Below, one piece after another: positions 8,038-16,650 of a DNA stretch of 64,000 nt; position 1 is the first letter of the stretch, and the number at the start of each line of letters is the position of its first letter. Source of the DNA: JACQZO01 sp964512325 (GTDB lineage: Bacteria > Patescibacteriota > Gracilibacteria > RBG-16-42-10); assembly GCA_964512325.1 (NCBI GenBank), contig CAZEGN010000003.1, positions 1-64,000 on the forward strand, written 5' to 3'. The notes beneath the pieces were generated by a model. The model worked only from the letters and a program-made list of their open reading frames with translations, was not told the origin of the DNA and did not search any database. A program made the translations under genes and the position numbers.

Positions 8038-8901
8038 TTAAGGGAAAGAGATTAAATGAACCTCGGGCACAAGCTCAATTCCGAACTTTTCTTTTACGAC
8101 TTGTTGAATATGAGCTGAGAGCATCATAACATCTTTGCTTGTTGCCCGACCAGTATTGGTGATGAAGTTGGCATGTTTTGTAGATACCTGAGCGCCGCCG
8201 ATGCTAAATCCTTTCAGTCCTGCAGTATCAATTAAATAACCGGCAGTTGTATCGGGAGGGTTTTTAAAGAAAGATCCTCCAGTGAAGCCCCCAGGTTGTT
8301 TCTCACGGCGCCAGTTTTTTGTTTCAATCATTTTGGTTTCCATTGCTGCTGTTTCGCCCTGGGTAAGGTTTAGTACACATTGTGTAATGAACATGGGATG
8401 TTTTTTGAGCAGATTGCTGCCTCGATAGGCAAAATCTAGTTCTTCACGTGTCAGTGTTTGCAGCTCAAAATTGTCATTAATGATTGTGGCGGTCGACAAT
8501 ACATCTTTGATTTCAGTGCCTAAGGTTCCGGCATTGCCTCTGATTGCTCCACCAATGGTGCCAGGCAATCCAAAGAGCGCCTCTATTCCTGAAAGGCCTT
8601 TTTCCAAGCATTTTTGGGCGAGTGTCGTGGTATAAACTCCACTACCCACCGTTAACTTGGTATCGTCTTGTTCGATGAAATTAATATTACTGCGAATGAT
8701 TAATCCTTTTAAACCTTCATCGGGAAAAAGTACGTTCGATCCAGCTCCTAAGAAGAAAGGATGTAGGTTATTGCTGTGAGCATATCTTACTGCTTCGACA
8801 GCCTCCTCTGCGGTTTTTACTTCCACAAAGTATTCGGCTGGTCCGCCAATATGAAAGGAACTGAGAATCGCAAGGTTTACATTCTGTTTAATGTTTAACA
8901 T
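8038..8901 (-). CDS. murB: UDP-N-acetylenolpyruvoylglucosamine reductase
   Basis: MurB reduces UDP-GlcNAc-enolpyruvate to UDP-MurNAc with FAD and NADPH. The protein has the PCMH FAD domain with FFLGAGSNVLFPDEG, the GIEALFGLPGTIGGAIRGNAG block (in two parts) and the C-terminal PGGFTGGSFFKNP with the catalytic Ser, then HANFITNTGRAT. I chose ATG at 8901 (287 residues, MLNIKQNVNLAIL) over an upstream start at 9042: the longer frame's extra 47 residues are just translated AATTCG repeat (CEFLIANCHS) and do not look like MurB. It is first in the minus-strand wall operon. Confidence 0.93.
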   Translation of the reverse strand: MLNIKQNVNLAILSSFHIGGPAEYFVEVKTAEEAVEAVRYAHSNNLHPFFLGAGSNVLFPDEGLKGLIIRSNINFIEQDDTKLTVGSGVYTTTLAQKCLEKGLSGIEALFGLPGTIGGAIRGNAGTLGTEIKDVLSTATIINDNFELQTLTREELDFAYRGSNLLKKHPMFITQCVLNLTQGETAAMETKMIETKNWRREKQPGGFTGGSFFKNPPDTTAGYLIDTAGLKGFSIGGAQVSTKHANFITNTGRATSKDVMMLSAHIQQVVKEKFGIELVPEVHLISFP

Positions 8902-8950
8902 CGGAGTATCAAAAGAGACAGAACTAGAATAACAGAAGAGGGGAGAATGA

Positions 8951-8980
8951 CAATTCGCAATTAGGAATTCGCAATTCGGA
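8951..8980. repeat. AATTCG-type dispersed box upstream of murB
   Basis: Three AATTCG/AATTAGG units in tandem, such as CAATTCGCAATTAGG, 50 nt upstream of the chosen murB start. It is the clearest copy of the box family. Confidence 0.75.
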
Positions 8981-9056
8981 ATGAAACAGGAGAAGCTACG
9001 AAGAGGAGAAGAGAGGCTGGACTCAAAGGAACAGGTGTTCATTTCCTTCTCTCAGC

Positions 9057-9178
9057 GTCATTTCGAGCAAAGCGGAGCGACGCCGAGAAATCTTGCCGTT
9101 TGCCGTCCAACGCTCAATGAACTTCTATCTTTGCATATAGCTTACACCGGCAGGATCCCTCCACGGAAGTCGGGATGA
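9057..9178. repeat. Nested inverted-repeat element, copy 1
   Basis: It begins GTCATTTCGAGC and ends TCGGGATGA. The ends pair as an outer inverted repeat (7 of 9), and AATCTTGCCG (9089-9098) pairs with CGGCAGGATC (9149-9158) as an inner one (8 of 10). The middle shares TTGCA and CTTACACC with copy 2 at 55256-55435. Sequences of the GTCATyyyGAGC...AGCGA type are known to me as common intergenic repeats in many bacteria. Confidence 0.7.
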
Positions 9179-9289
9179 AGAAAGGGAGGAAGGCGCAAGG
9201 AAGCAAAGAAGGATAAAAAAAGAAAAGGGGGAGAAAGAGGAAACTTTTGTTCTATCCTGTCTTTGAGCGTTTTTTTGCTTTCTTGTGAC

Positions 9290-10987
9290 CTAGAACTTTG
9301 GATTGTTATCCATTTTTTCTTCGTTGGTCGTTACCTTGAGCGTTATCGGCGGATTTGCTACTTGGGCTCCTGGTAGTGTTTGCGCCTCAGCTATCTGTTT
9401 TTCTTGAGGAGTTTGAATGGTGCTTTCTTTTAGTAAGCTGTTTTCTGGATTTGATTCTGGTTTGTAGCCTAGAAAATCGTTGGTTGGTAGCGGTGTTATT
9501 GGTTCAGCATAGGCTTTCTCCAGCTCTGCTTTTTGGGCATTGCTTATGCCTGAAGGTGGAATATTGGTAATGGGCTGACTATAGGAAATGTGACTTTCTG
9601 TAGTGGCTACAGGAGTGGTGGTTGGTTCAGCTACATAATTCAGAGTTGGAGTTTGTATCATTGGCTCCAAAGAAGCGATGTCTGGCATCTGTGCTGGTAC
9701 GGTTGCAGGCGGTGTAACGGCAGCAGCTGGTGCTGGAGGTGTGAAAATTGGCTCCGGCTCAATCTGTGGTGCCGGTTGAGGTTCTTTTAGGGTTGACTGT
9801 ACGGGATGAAAGCTTTCATCTGGCTTGTTGGTGGACTTAGTAAGATAATCTTCCATAAACTTCTGAATTGCCTGAATCGCAGCCTCTTTTGCCTCAGAAA
9901 AACTCTTGTCAGTGATTTTAAAGCCTGCAGCTCGCTGGTGGCCGCCACCATTAAAAGGAAGCACAATTGGTGTAATGTCGATGTTTTTTATTGAACGAAT
10001 ACTGACTTTTGTTGATCCGTCATTACATTCTCGTATCATAAATACAATGTCGGCATCGGATGCGCTGGTGATCAGCTGGTCCATTAGTCCGTCCAGTTCG
10101 TTTTCCTGTGCATTTGCCTGCGTAAAGTCCTCATTGGTTACAGTTGTCCATGCTAGATGTAATCTGGCATCGTGTTCTAAATGAGACAATGCTTTACCCC
10201 ATAAGCGTAAAGTTGAGAGCTCATGCATCTTGAAAAGATGGCGAATGATTTCTTGTTGACGTGCACCTGCTGTCAGGAGTCTTGCTGCTACTGCAAAAGC
10301 ACGAGGAGTGGTGTTGGCATTTTGAAAGCTTCCTGTGTCGACAATTACGCCGCTGAGTAAACACGTTGCCATATCTTCATCCATCAATGGCACTTGTTCT
10401 TCCAGTCTCTCAATTAAATTGAGGACCAGTTCAGCGGTGGAAGTTGCTGTTACGTCTACAAAGTTGATTTTGCCGTAGTGCTCATTGGTAACATGGTGAT
10501 CAATATTGATTACCGGAGTTTCATAAAATAGTTCTGCTTGGGGGCCGTTCATGAGTCCTGTGTATTCTAGGGTTGAAGCGTCCAGGGTGAAAATGAGGTC
10601 GATCTTTTTGTCGCCATTGAGCAGCCGGATATCTTCTTTGTTAAGGACGCCGTTTTTGGGAGTCACGATGATGCGGAACTTTGGTCCTTCTTCCTGGGTC
10701 TGTACCGTTTCAATTTTGGTTTGGGTGGTATCTATTTCAATTGTGAAGTCCTGATTGAGGTTGAATTCTTGGGAAATGGTGTTGATACCTGGTAAAAAAC
10801 GAAAAGCTTCTGGGGCGGGGTGTTTAGAGTAAAATGTTACTTTTTTGCCTAGTTTGGTAAGTGCCATTTGTAAACCAAGTCCACTGCCAATCCCGTCACC
10901 GTCAATAGAAGTATGTGAAATAATCAGGATGTTCTGGCTTTTTTCAAGCAGTTGCTCGATTTGATTTAAGATGTCCACACTATTCAT
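9290..10987 (-). CDS. NrnA-like DHH phosphoesterase with long Pro-rich tail
   Basis: The first 385 residues are a DHH/DHHA1 phosphoesterase, likely a nanoRNase/pAp phosphatase (NrnA) or cyclic-dinucleotide-type enzyme acting on short RNAs or pAp in the cytoplasm. Motifs: SIDGDGIGSGLGL (about 28-40, metal Asp pair), NIDHHVTNEHYG (the DHH motif, about 162-173) and the DHHA1 glycine motif FNGGGHQRAAGF (about 343-354). Two oddities: an insertion of about 55 residues between the first motif and the core (region of FTIEIDTTQTKIETVQ), and a C-terminal extension of about 180 residues rich in Pro, Thr, Gln and Glu with no visible fold. Family members are usually about 320 residues. It has its own promoter at 11009-11037. 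Confidence 0.83.
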   Translation of the reverse strand: MNSVDILNQIEQLLEKSQNILIISHTSIDGDGIGSGLGLQMALTKLGKKVTFYSKHPAPEAFRFLPGINTISQEFNLNQDFTIEIDTTQTKIETVQTQEEGPKFRIIVTPKNGVLNKEDIRLLNGDKKIDLIFTLDASTLEYTGLMNGPQAELFYETPVINIDHHVTNEHYGKINFVDVTATSTAELVLNLIERLEEQVPLMDEDMATCLLSGVIVDTGSFQNANTTPRAFAVAARLLTAGARQQEIIRHLFKMHELSTLRLWGKALSHLEHDARLHLAWTTVTNEDFTQANAQENELDGLMDQLITSASDADIVFMIRECNDGSTKVSIRSIKNIDITPIVLPFNGGGHQRAAGFKITDKSFSEAKEAAIQAIQKFMEDYLTKSTNKPDESFHPVQSTLKEPQPAPQIEPEPIFTPPAPAAAVTPPATVPAQMPDIASLEPMIQTPTLNYVAEPTTTPVATTESHISYSQPITNIPPSGISNAQKAELEKAYAEPITPLPTNDFLGYKPESNPENSLLKESTIQTPQEKQIAEAQTLPGAQVANPPITLKVTTNEEKMDNNPKF

Positions 10988-11008
10988 AAAGGAAGAAAGT
11001 TATCATAT

Positions 11009-11037
11009 TATTGTAAAATATTTATTGTTATTTGTAA
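11009..11037 (-). promoter_or_regulatory. Sigma70-type promoter for the DHH phosphoesterase gene
   Basis: On the minus strand TTTACA (11032-11037) and TACAAT (11009-11014) are separated by exactly 17 bases. The start codon at 10987 follows 21 bases after the -10 box, giving a very short leader. Confidence 0.55.
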
Positions 11038-11121
11038 ATACGGCTCTATATTGGGCAGATTGTACTTTTAATTATAATGCAAAATGCAGTTTTTTTCTTG
11101 CTATGTTTGTGTGTTTGTGTG

Positions 11122-11171
11122 TTGACAACTGCAGTCACAGTCGTGTAGTTTGCACCTGCTTTTTGTATAAT
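11122..11171 (+). promoter_or_regulatory. Promoter region of rpsT
   Basis: TTGACA (11122-11127) has a poor -10 partner TAGTTT after 18 bases. A perfect TATAAT (11166-11171) lies only 7 bases before the rpsT ATG, without a good -35 at normal distance. If the second box is used, the transcript would start at or next to the start codon and be leaderless. Confidence 0.4.
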
Positions 11172-11178
11172 TTTTCCT

Positions 11179-11442
11179 ATGCCAGTTATTAAGTCAGTAT
11201 TTAAAAACGTACGATCAAGTGAAAGAAAGCGTTTAATTAATCTCAAGACCAAGGACGCTGTTAAGGGACAATTAAAAGAGTTTAACCGCTTTGTTGCTAA
11301 TAAGCAGACAAAAGAAGCCGAGGCTGTTTTGCCTAAATTGTATAAAGCCATTGATTTGGCAGCTAAAAAGCATGTGATTAGTCCTAATAGCGCAGCGCGA
11401 AAAAAGGCTAATGCTGCTAAAAAGCTTGCTGTTAAAAACTAA
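11179..11442 (+). CDS. rpsT: 30S ribosomal protein S20
   Basis: An 87-residue basic protein with the S20 pattern: MPVIKSVFKNVRSSERKRLIN at the start (binding 16S rRNA), a central helical hairpin, and the typical C-terminal KHVISPNSAARKKANAAKK (in which the SxNxAARKKxxL motif is clear). It assembles early into the 30S subunit. It is transcribed alone, divergent from the DHH gene, between a promoter region and a strong terminator. No Shine-Dalgarno sequence is visible before the ATG; only TTTTTCCT precedes it. Confidence 0.95.
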   Translation: MPVIKSVFKNVRSSERKRLINLKTKDAVKGQLKEFNRFVANKQTKEAEAVLPKLYKAIDLAAKKHVISPNSAARKKANAAKKLAVKN

Positions 11443-11464
11443 ATATTTGTTTCTTTAGAGATGC

Positions 11465-11505
11465 AAGCTCCAAGTTGTGATTCCACTTGGAGCTTTTTCT
11501 ATTTT
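11465..11505 (+). terminator. Intrinsic terminator after rpsT
   Basis: AGCTCCAAGT (11466-11475) and ACTTGGAGCT (11485-11494) form a perfect 10-bp stem with a 9-base loop and are followed by TTTTCTATTTTT. It stands 23 nt after the rpsT stop. Confidence 0.9.
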
Positions 11506-11561
11506 TGAATAGAAATTATTTGAGGTTTTGTTATACTCCTACTGCTTAATTAGGCACACGC

Positions 11562-14171
11562 ATGCAAAAAATACTCCGCACTGTTGCAGCAATACTTTTC
11601 CTCATTTTTATTGGTGCGAGTTATTTTTATTATCACCCCTATTATTTCAACTCAGCGGCATTGGACTTGGCGAGCTTTTGTCCCAGTGGAGGAGCCTTGT
11701 TCTGCGGTGCTGGCATTACATGGCTTTTGTTGATGATATGTGCGGTGTTGGCGATTGGACTATCTTTGTATAGATTTCTCTATCATGGTAATGCGCTAGT
11801 AACCTTTTCTTTAAGGCCGGTAGCTCTTTTTCTTTATGCACAAGGATTTTTGTTGTTACTCTTAAGTATTTATTTTTTTCAATCGGATTTCTCCAGTAAG
11901 TATGCTGTTGGGTGGGGGGCGGCTATGACATCATTTATGGCATTGTGGGGGATGACTTGTTTTTATTTGTTGTTGTTCTTGCTGTTAATGGCGCTAATTG
12001 GCTATAGATTATTGCAACTGGCAAATACCACCTTTCGCGAAAGAAGCGTGCGAATTGCAGTGTCAATTGGACTTGGAATGAGTGTGTTTATCTTTGTCTC
12101 TTCTATTCTGGGACAGATGGGTTTGTTTAGTGTTGGGCCATTGGTAGCCTTAGCAGTGCTGATTGTTGCTTTTTCTTTTCCTGTAGGGAAAAAGCTGATT
12201 AATGACTTGTTCTGGGAGCCCGTGGTATTGTCTTTTGGTTACAATACCATTTCGTGGTTTTTGTTTTTTGTTTTGGCATTGCTTTTAGCGATGAATATTA
12301 TTGATGTGGCACGACCATTCCCAATTGGTTGGGATGATATGGGTGTATATATGAACTTCCCTAGACAAATTGCCTCCCATCAGGGGTTGTTGCCTGGCTA
12401 TGCGGGACAGGCTTATATGTTAATTACTGCACTAGGCTTTACGATCGCTCATTCTACAACCGTGGCTTTATTCTTCTCATGGTTAGGTGGTGTGTTAGCA
12501 ATTTATGCCCTCTACGCTTTTGGTAAGCAGTTTATCTCTAGTCAGGCTGGTTTATTGATGGCTGCTGTCATGTATTCATTACCCATGGTTATGCATCAGT
12601 CATTTGCTGATCTCAAGACTGATATGGGGTTGTTTTTCTTCTTGATAGTTGCCTTTCTCTGCTTGCTTTTGGCGATTCAAGAGCGTGAAAATAAAAGTCG
12701 TTTTGTACGTTTGCTGGTATTGACTGGTGTATTTGTGGGCACAGCTTTGGCAATCAAAATTACTACAGCAATTGCCTTGTTTCCCATACTAGCTATTGTT
12801 GCCTGGCGTCTCGGTGGGCCCTGGTCAGGCATTGCTACTTTTGCGTTGATCAACAGTCTCTACTTTTACAAATTTGTAACTCTACCTGATATTCCTGCAA
12901 CGACGCGGTTGAGTATTGCGAGTGTTTCTGCTGTTATTGCTTTATTTGCGCTAGGCATAGCAGTTTGGCACAAAGAGCGTCTAATCACTTGTTTAAAATA
13001 TTTGGTGATAGTTGGGGGGGCGAGTTTGTTCGTTTTCTCTCCGTGGTTGATTAAAAATGTAGTAGAGGCAGGAGCATTTACTGTTGAAGCAATAATGTGG
13101 GGAGGACCTGCTCCAGCGCCAAGAATTAATTGGAATGCTATTGGAGTTGATCCTGGTGCCTCATGTGTTTTTACTGCTGTTAGTGAAGAACTCGGACGTT
13201 ATATTTCACGAGATACTGGCTTAGCCCGTTATGCGGTCGTGCCTTGGGAAATGACGATGAATCTCAACCAGACAGGCTTTTATGTCGATATTGGATTTGT
13301 GTTTTTGGCATTTATTGCTTTGCTGAGTCTTTTTTATTCTGGAGTGTGGAGTCTGCTTTTCTTTGGTGTGGTTGGTGTAATGCTACCAGTCTTAGATTTT
13401 ATTTTGCCTGGCTTTACTATTATTCCCTATGTGCCGACCATTTTATTGGGGGAACTCGTGTTTTTTTCTTTATATGACAGACAAACAGAATTAGAAGAAA
13501 GAAAGTTCTGGCAGAATATCATTATGCTCTTTGTTCTTTGTTGGTATTTCTGGCTTTTTGTTGCCTCGGGTGTTCCTTGGTACGGAGTTGTTGGGTTTTT
13601 GTTTGCATTGTTACTTGTGGTAAGAGCATGGTTACTTGCACCAACGATTTCAAAAGTGCTGAGAGGAATGCTCACTCTCGCTTTGGTAATTGGGCTACTT
13701 GCGACTACATTATTACGAGAAACAAAGTTTGGAAGTTCCAACCTTTTAGCTTATTCCTTTGGTGTAAGATCAGCTGACCAAGTCTTAGCTACCACCAATC
13801 CTCTTTACCCGGCAATTATTAAAGCGATTAACAGTGACGTAGATCATTATGTGTATCGTATTGGCACATTTATTAACTACTTCATCGATAATAATCGTGA
13901 ACGTGTATTTGATGACGCTCAATTAGATGTGTTTACTTGTATCGATGGTGATGGATCAAGTAATGTGCGTACTCTAGAGCGTTTAAAAACACTAGGTTTT
14001 AAGTACCTCATTTATGATACAAATACCGCCAGCATTGAAAAAGATCCGAATGGCACTTTGCATCAAAAGACGAAACGCTTTATGGATTTTGCTAGAGCTA
14101 CTCTTACGGCAGTGGCCCCTACTGACCCTACCAATACTCGCAATGGCATTATTCTTTTTGAAATAAAATAG
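11562..14171 (+). CDS. Large multi-pass membrane protein, possible GT-C glycosyltransferase
   Basis: An 869-residue protein with roughly 18-20 hydrophobic helices and a C-terminal soluble part of about 150 residues (from about 715). I do not recognise the family with certainty. The loop IGWDDMGVYMNFPRQIA near residue 255 carries paired acidic residues, as the first extracytoplasmic loop of GT-C enzymes often does, and the gene is followed 1 nt later by a polyprenyl-phosphate sugar transferase that could make its donor. An O-glycan or polymer transferase is therefore a reasonable guess. It starts the plus-strand polysaccharide block; TATACT at 11532-11537 could be its -10 box. Confidence 0.6.
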   Translation: MQKILRTVAAILFLIFIGASYFYYHPYYFNSAALDLASFCPSGGALFCGAGITWLLLMICAVLAIGLSLYRFLYHGNALVTFSLRPVALFLYAQGFLLLLLSIYFFQSDFSSKYAVGWGAAMTSFMALWGMTCFYLLLFLLLMALIGYRLLQLANTTFRERSVRIAVSIGLGMSVFIFVSSILGQMGLFSVGPLVALAVLIVAFSFPVGKKLINDLFWEPVVLSFGYNTISWFLFFVLALLLAMNIIDVARPFPIGWDDMGVYMNFPRQIASHQGLLPGYAGQAYMLITALGFTIAHSTTVALFFSWLGGVLAIYALYAFGKQFISSQAGLLMAAVMYSLPMVMHQSFADLKTDMGLFFFLIVAFLCLLLAIQERENKSRFVRLLVLTGVFVGTALAIKITTAIALFPILAIVAWRLGGPWSGIATFALINSLYFYKFVTLPDIPATTRLSIASVSAVIALFALGIAVWHKERLITCLKYLVIVGGASLFVFSPWLIKNVVEAGAFTVEAIMWGGPAPAPRINWNAIGVDPGASCVFTAVSEELGRYISRDTGLARYAVVPWEMTMNLNQTGFYVDIGFVFLAFIALLSLFYSGVWSLLFFGVVGVMLPVLDFILPGFTIIPYVPTILLGELVFFSLYDRQTELEERKFWQNIIMLFVLCWYFWLFVASGVPWYGVVGFLFALLLVVRAWLLAPTISKVLRGMLTLALVIGLLATTLLRETKFGSSNLLAYSFGVRSADQVLATTNPLYPAIIKAINSDVDHYVYRIGTFINYFIDNNRERVFDDAQLDVFTCIDGDGSSNVRTLERLKTLGFKYLIYDTNTASIEKDPNGTLHQKTKRFMDFARATLTAVAPTDPTNTRNGIILFEIK

Positions 14172-14172
14172 T

Positions 14173-14901
14173 ATGACACAGATATTAGCTCAGAGCACAG
14201 AGGTCAGAGGTCAGAGCTGGGGGCAAGAATTGCCAATGACTGTAGTGGTAATGCCAGCGTATAACGAAGCAAGTCATATTGGTGCACTGGTACATAAGCT
14301 GGTTGCTAATAAAAAGGTGGTGGTAGTTGTGGATGATGGTAGTAGTGATGGAACTTGTGCTATTGCTCATCAGGCAGGGGCTCATGTTTTGCGCCATTTG
14401 GTCAATTGTGGCCCGGGTGCGGCAACTCAGACCGGCTTAGAGTATGCCTATAAGTTAGGCGCTACCTATGTGGTTACTTGTGATGCTGATGGTCAGCATG
14501 AGGTTGGCGATATTGATAAACTGCTCACTTATATACAAGCAACTAAAAAAGATGTGATTTTCGGCAGTAGGTTTTTGCAAGAAAACTCCGTTCCAGTTTT
14601 GCGCCGCTTGGCCAATACTGTTGCTAATATTGTTACCTTCTTGCTGTCGGGAATTTTTCTATCTGATAGTCAGTCTGGCTTAAAAGTGTTTACGCGAACG
14701 GCACTAGAGAAAATTCGTATCACGGCCAATGGCTTTGAGTTTTGTACTGAAATTGTAAGAGAGGTTGCTGACGGCAATTTAACCTATGCTGAATACCCAA
14801 TTAGGGTATATTACTCAGCTGATACCTTGGCCAAAGGTCAAAACCTGTCTACAGGGTTAGTAACTGTTTGCAAGCTAGTAATCCGCAGTCTCATGCGCTA
14901 A
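14173..14901 (+). CDS. GT2 polyprenyl-phosphate sugar transferase (DPM1-like)
   Basis: A 242-residue inverting GT-A glycosyltransferase related to dolichyl-phosphate mannose synthase, which loads a sugar on polyprenyl phosphate. Motifs are VVMPAYNEASHIG, VVVVDDGSSDGT (about 51-62), and the DxD-type metal motif TCDADGQHE (about 104-112), then GSRFL. The first 21 residues are dubious because their DNA holds a GAGGTCAGAG repeat; the second Met (14236) directly before TVVVMPAYNE is an equally good start. I kept 14173 because it is 1 nt after the previous stop. It has no C-terminal membrane domain. The next gene is a DUF2304 protein, a frequent partner. Confidence 0.85.
   Translation: MTQILAQSTEVRGQSWGQELPMTVVVMPAYNEASHIGALVHKLVANKKVVVVVDDGSSDGTCAIAHQAGAHVLRHLVNCGPGAATQTGLEYAYKLGATYVVTCDADGQHEVGDIDKLLTYIQATKKDVIFGSRFLQENSVPVLRRLANTVANIVTFLLSGIFLSDSQSGLKVFTRTALEKIRITANGFEFCTEIVREVADGNLTYAEYPIRVYYSADTLAKGQNLSTGLVTVCKLVIRSLMR
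14187..14219. repeat. CAGAGGTCAGAG short repeat in GT2 5' end
   Basis: The stretch contains CAGAGCACAG followed by AGGTCAGAGGTCAGAG. A related GCTCAGGGCTCAGATCA stands at 124-140. It lies in the doubtful N-terminal codons of the GT2 gene. Confidence 0.4.
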
Positions 14902-14941
14902 GATTTCCTTTACCAATCTACAATCATAATCCTTAATCTCC

Positions 14942-15292
14942 ATGTCATTCACAATCATTAATCTCATCGCACCCGTATTTGCTCTGCTCATGATTGGTAA
15001 AGCTGTGTCGCATTATCGCCGCCATGAAAAGACTTGGCGAGAAATTGTGGCAATTGTGCTCATTTGGGGAGCTGTTGGCTATTTGGGTGGTGTCCCTGGG
15101 TCCATCGATGTGGTGGCTAGCTTTTTGGGAGTAAAGTCGGGTTTAAGTTTGATCTTCTTTTTGGGTATGACTATCCTATTTTTTATTGTCTTTCAACTGC
15201 TTATGGCGTATGAGCTGCTTGAAATGCGACTCACAAAAGTAGTGCGCGAATTAGCTTTAAAAGAGGCGCGGTATCCAGAAGATCAGCAATGA
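14942..15292 (+). CDS. DUF2304 family small membrane protein
   Basis: A 116-residue protein with three hydrophobic helices (about 3-20, 35-53, 68-95) and a C-terminal amphipathic stretch (YELLEMRLTKVVRELALKEA). The length, the helix layout and the position right after a DPM1-like GT2 fit DUF2304. Such proteins are thought to give the soluble GT2 its membrane anchor or to help flip the product; this is inferred from neighbourhood. It overlaps the next gene by 4 nt (ATGA), so translation is probably coupled. Confidence 0.75.
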   Translation: MSFTIINLIAPVFALLMIGKAVSHYRRHEKTWREIVAIVLIWGAVGYLGGVPGSIDVVASFLGVKSGLSLIFFLGMTILFFIVFQLLMAYELLEMRLTKVVRELALKEARYPEDQQ

Positions 15293-16650
15293 GGCGGACT
15301 TGGTATCAGTTGACGCTGGCTGAAACAGTGAAGCTGGGCCTATTGTATATTACCACGGTGGCTTTTGTTGCCTCTTTGTTTGTTCGTCTTATCTGGCCAA
15401 ATGCGCTTGGCTTAGCTGATAATCATGATTACTGGAGGTTGATGAAGCCTTTTGACTTAGTGTATCCAGCAGGTGCTGAATATTCGTTCTTTCAATTCTT
15501 GCAAACCGACTTTTTGCGAGAATACCAAGGAACAGGTGAGCCATTAAGCTCTGGTCTGCTCTTTGTGGGAATTGCCTATCTGATCTCTTTCGTAATTCAC
15601 AACCACATTTTCTCTTTGTTGTTGTTGGGAGGTGTTCATGTTTTAGGATATGGCTTGGGCTTTTATCTTCTGTTGCGCTTTTTCATGGTGAAATCTCTCA
15701 AGCAATTTTGTGGTTTCTCTTTAGTGGCTGTTTATATTTTAAGTAGCCTAGTGTTTACGCCTTACTTTGTGTCTTTTTATCAGGAAAGTGCAGTGCTGAT
15801 TTTCCTGTTATTATTCGTGGGTTTGTATTTGCGTAAGAATGGCAACTTTTTTATTGAAGCGGGAATTCTTATCTTACTCATTTTGACCAAAGTGCCGAGC
15901 ACTATATTTGCACTGCTAGCAGTGCCGGTATTAGTAAAATATAGAAATGTAAGTAGGCTTTGGCTTAAAAGCAGTCTGGTTATTCTTGCTGTGATTGTTG
16001 CAGTTTGTTTTAATTTGCTGAATGATGATGAGACTGCTCAACCTAATATATTCAATTCGTTTTTTAAGGGGATGGTTGCTACAGATAATGCGGCGGATGT
16101 TTTACGAGACTTTTCTTTATCTGATGAACGTTACCTTACATTTGTTGGCAAGGACTTCTGGACTGTGAGCTTTCCTACTGATTTACAAGCTGATTTTTAT
16201 CAGAAAGCAAATCGTATCCAGATAGGAATGTACTACCTTACCCATCCTGGTCTCTTTATTTCTAGGCTATATTCTGCCTCAATGCTGCTTGTTTCAGATA
16301 TTCGTCCTGATAATCTGGGCAATAGAACAGCAGAATTTAGTAGCACTATGGTCATTGCTGATGAGCCGCTATGGGGCTGGCAATATCTTTTACAACTATT
16401 GGTTCTGCCAGGCATGCTCTTTAGCATTGCTCAGTTGATTTATATGTTTCTTTATGTACGAAAAACCGAGCTAGTGTTATTGCTCATGACTCTTACTGTG
16501 TTGTTGCCACTATTGGTAGTGACGGTGCTGTTGGGGGATGGATGGCATGAGTTTGCAAAGCATAATCTGCCCTTTTATTTTGTATTTTCTTTATGGTTTT
16601 TGCTTTCTGTCCACTTTTGGTATAACCATTTTGCAGCCAAAAGACTATGA
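15289..16650 (+). CDS. Multi-pass membrane protein, possible glycosyltransferase
   Basis: A 453-residue protein with 10-11 hydrophobic helices. The first loop LADNHDYWRLMKPFDLVYPA (about 42-61) is acidic and could be the GT-C catalytic loop. I cannot name a family. It overlaps genes on both sides by 4 nt, so it is part of the same operon as the GT2/DUF2304 pair and the following GT4 enzymes. Its substrate may be the polyprenyl-phosphate sugar made by the GT2, but there is no direct evidence. Confidence 0.6.
   Translation: MRRTWYQLTLAETVKLGLLYITTVAFVASLFVRLIWPNALGLADNHDYWRLMKPFDLVYPAGAEYSFFQFLQTDFLREYQGTGEPLSSGLLFVGIAYLISFVIHNHIFSLLLLGGVHVLGYGLGFYLLLRFFMVKSLKQFCGFSLVAVYILSSLVFTPYFVSFYQESAVLIFLLLFVGLYLRKNGNFFIEAGILILLILTKVPSTIFALLAVPVLVKYRNVSRLWLKSSLVILAVIVAVCFNLLNDDETAQPNIFNSFFKGMVATDNAADVLRDFSLSDERYLTFVGKDFWTVSFPTDLQADFYQKANRIQIGMYYLTHPGLFISRLYSASMLLVSDIRPDNLGNRTAEFSSTMVIADEPLWGWQYLLQLLVLPGMLFSIAQLIYMFLYVRKTELVLLLMTLTVLLPLLVVTVLLGDGWHEFAKHNLPFYFVFSLWFLLSVHFWYNHFAAKRL

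Larger units (their letters stand above)
8902..9289. other. Gene-free stretch, 388 nt, made of dispersed repeats
   Basis: This lies between the 3' end of the DHH phosphoesterase gene and the murB start. It contains an AATTCG box (8951-8980), a purine-rich spacer with CTCAAAGGAACA (9022-9033), the nested inverted-repeat element (9057-9178), and a purine-rich run up to 9240. Frames crossing it have no family resemblance. Its order of parts matches 55068-55446. Confidence 0.75.

Noticed and set aside
9057..9178. Insertion sequence or tRNA-like element
   Set aside because: No transposase frame is inside, it is too short for an IS, and no cloverleaf with an anticodon arm could be drawn.
9355..10184. 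Several plus-strand open frames opposite the DHH phosphoesterase gene
   Set aside because: They are antisense shadows of a conserved gene and of its low-complexity Pro-rich tail; no motif supports them.
11122..11171. TTGACA with the perfect TATAAT as one promoter for rpsT
   Set aside because: The spacer is 38 bases, more than twice the usual, so the two boxes cannot belong together.
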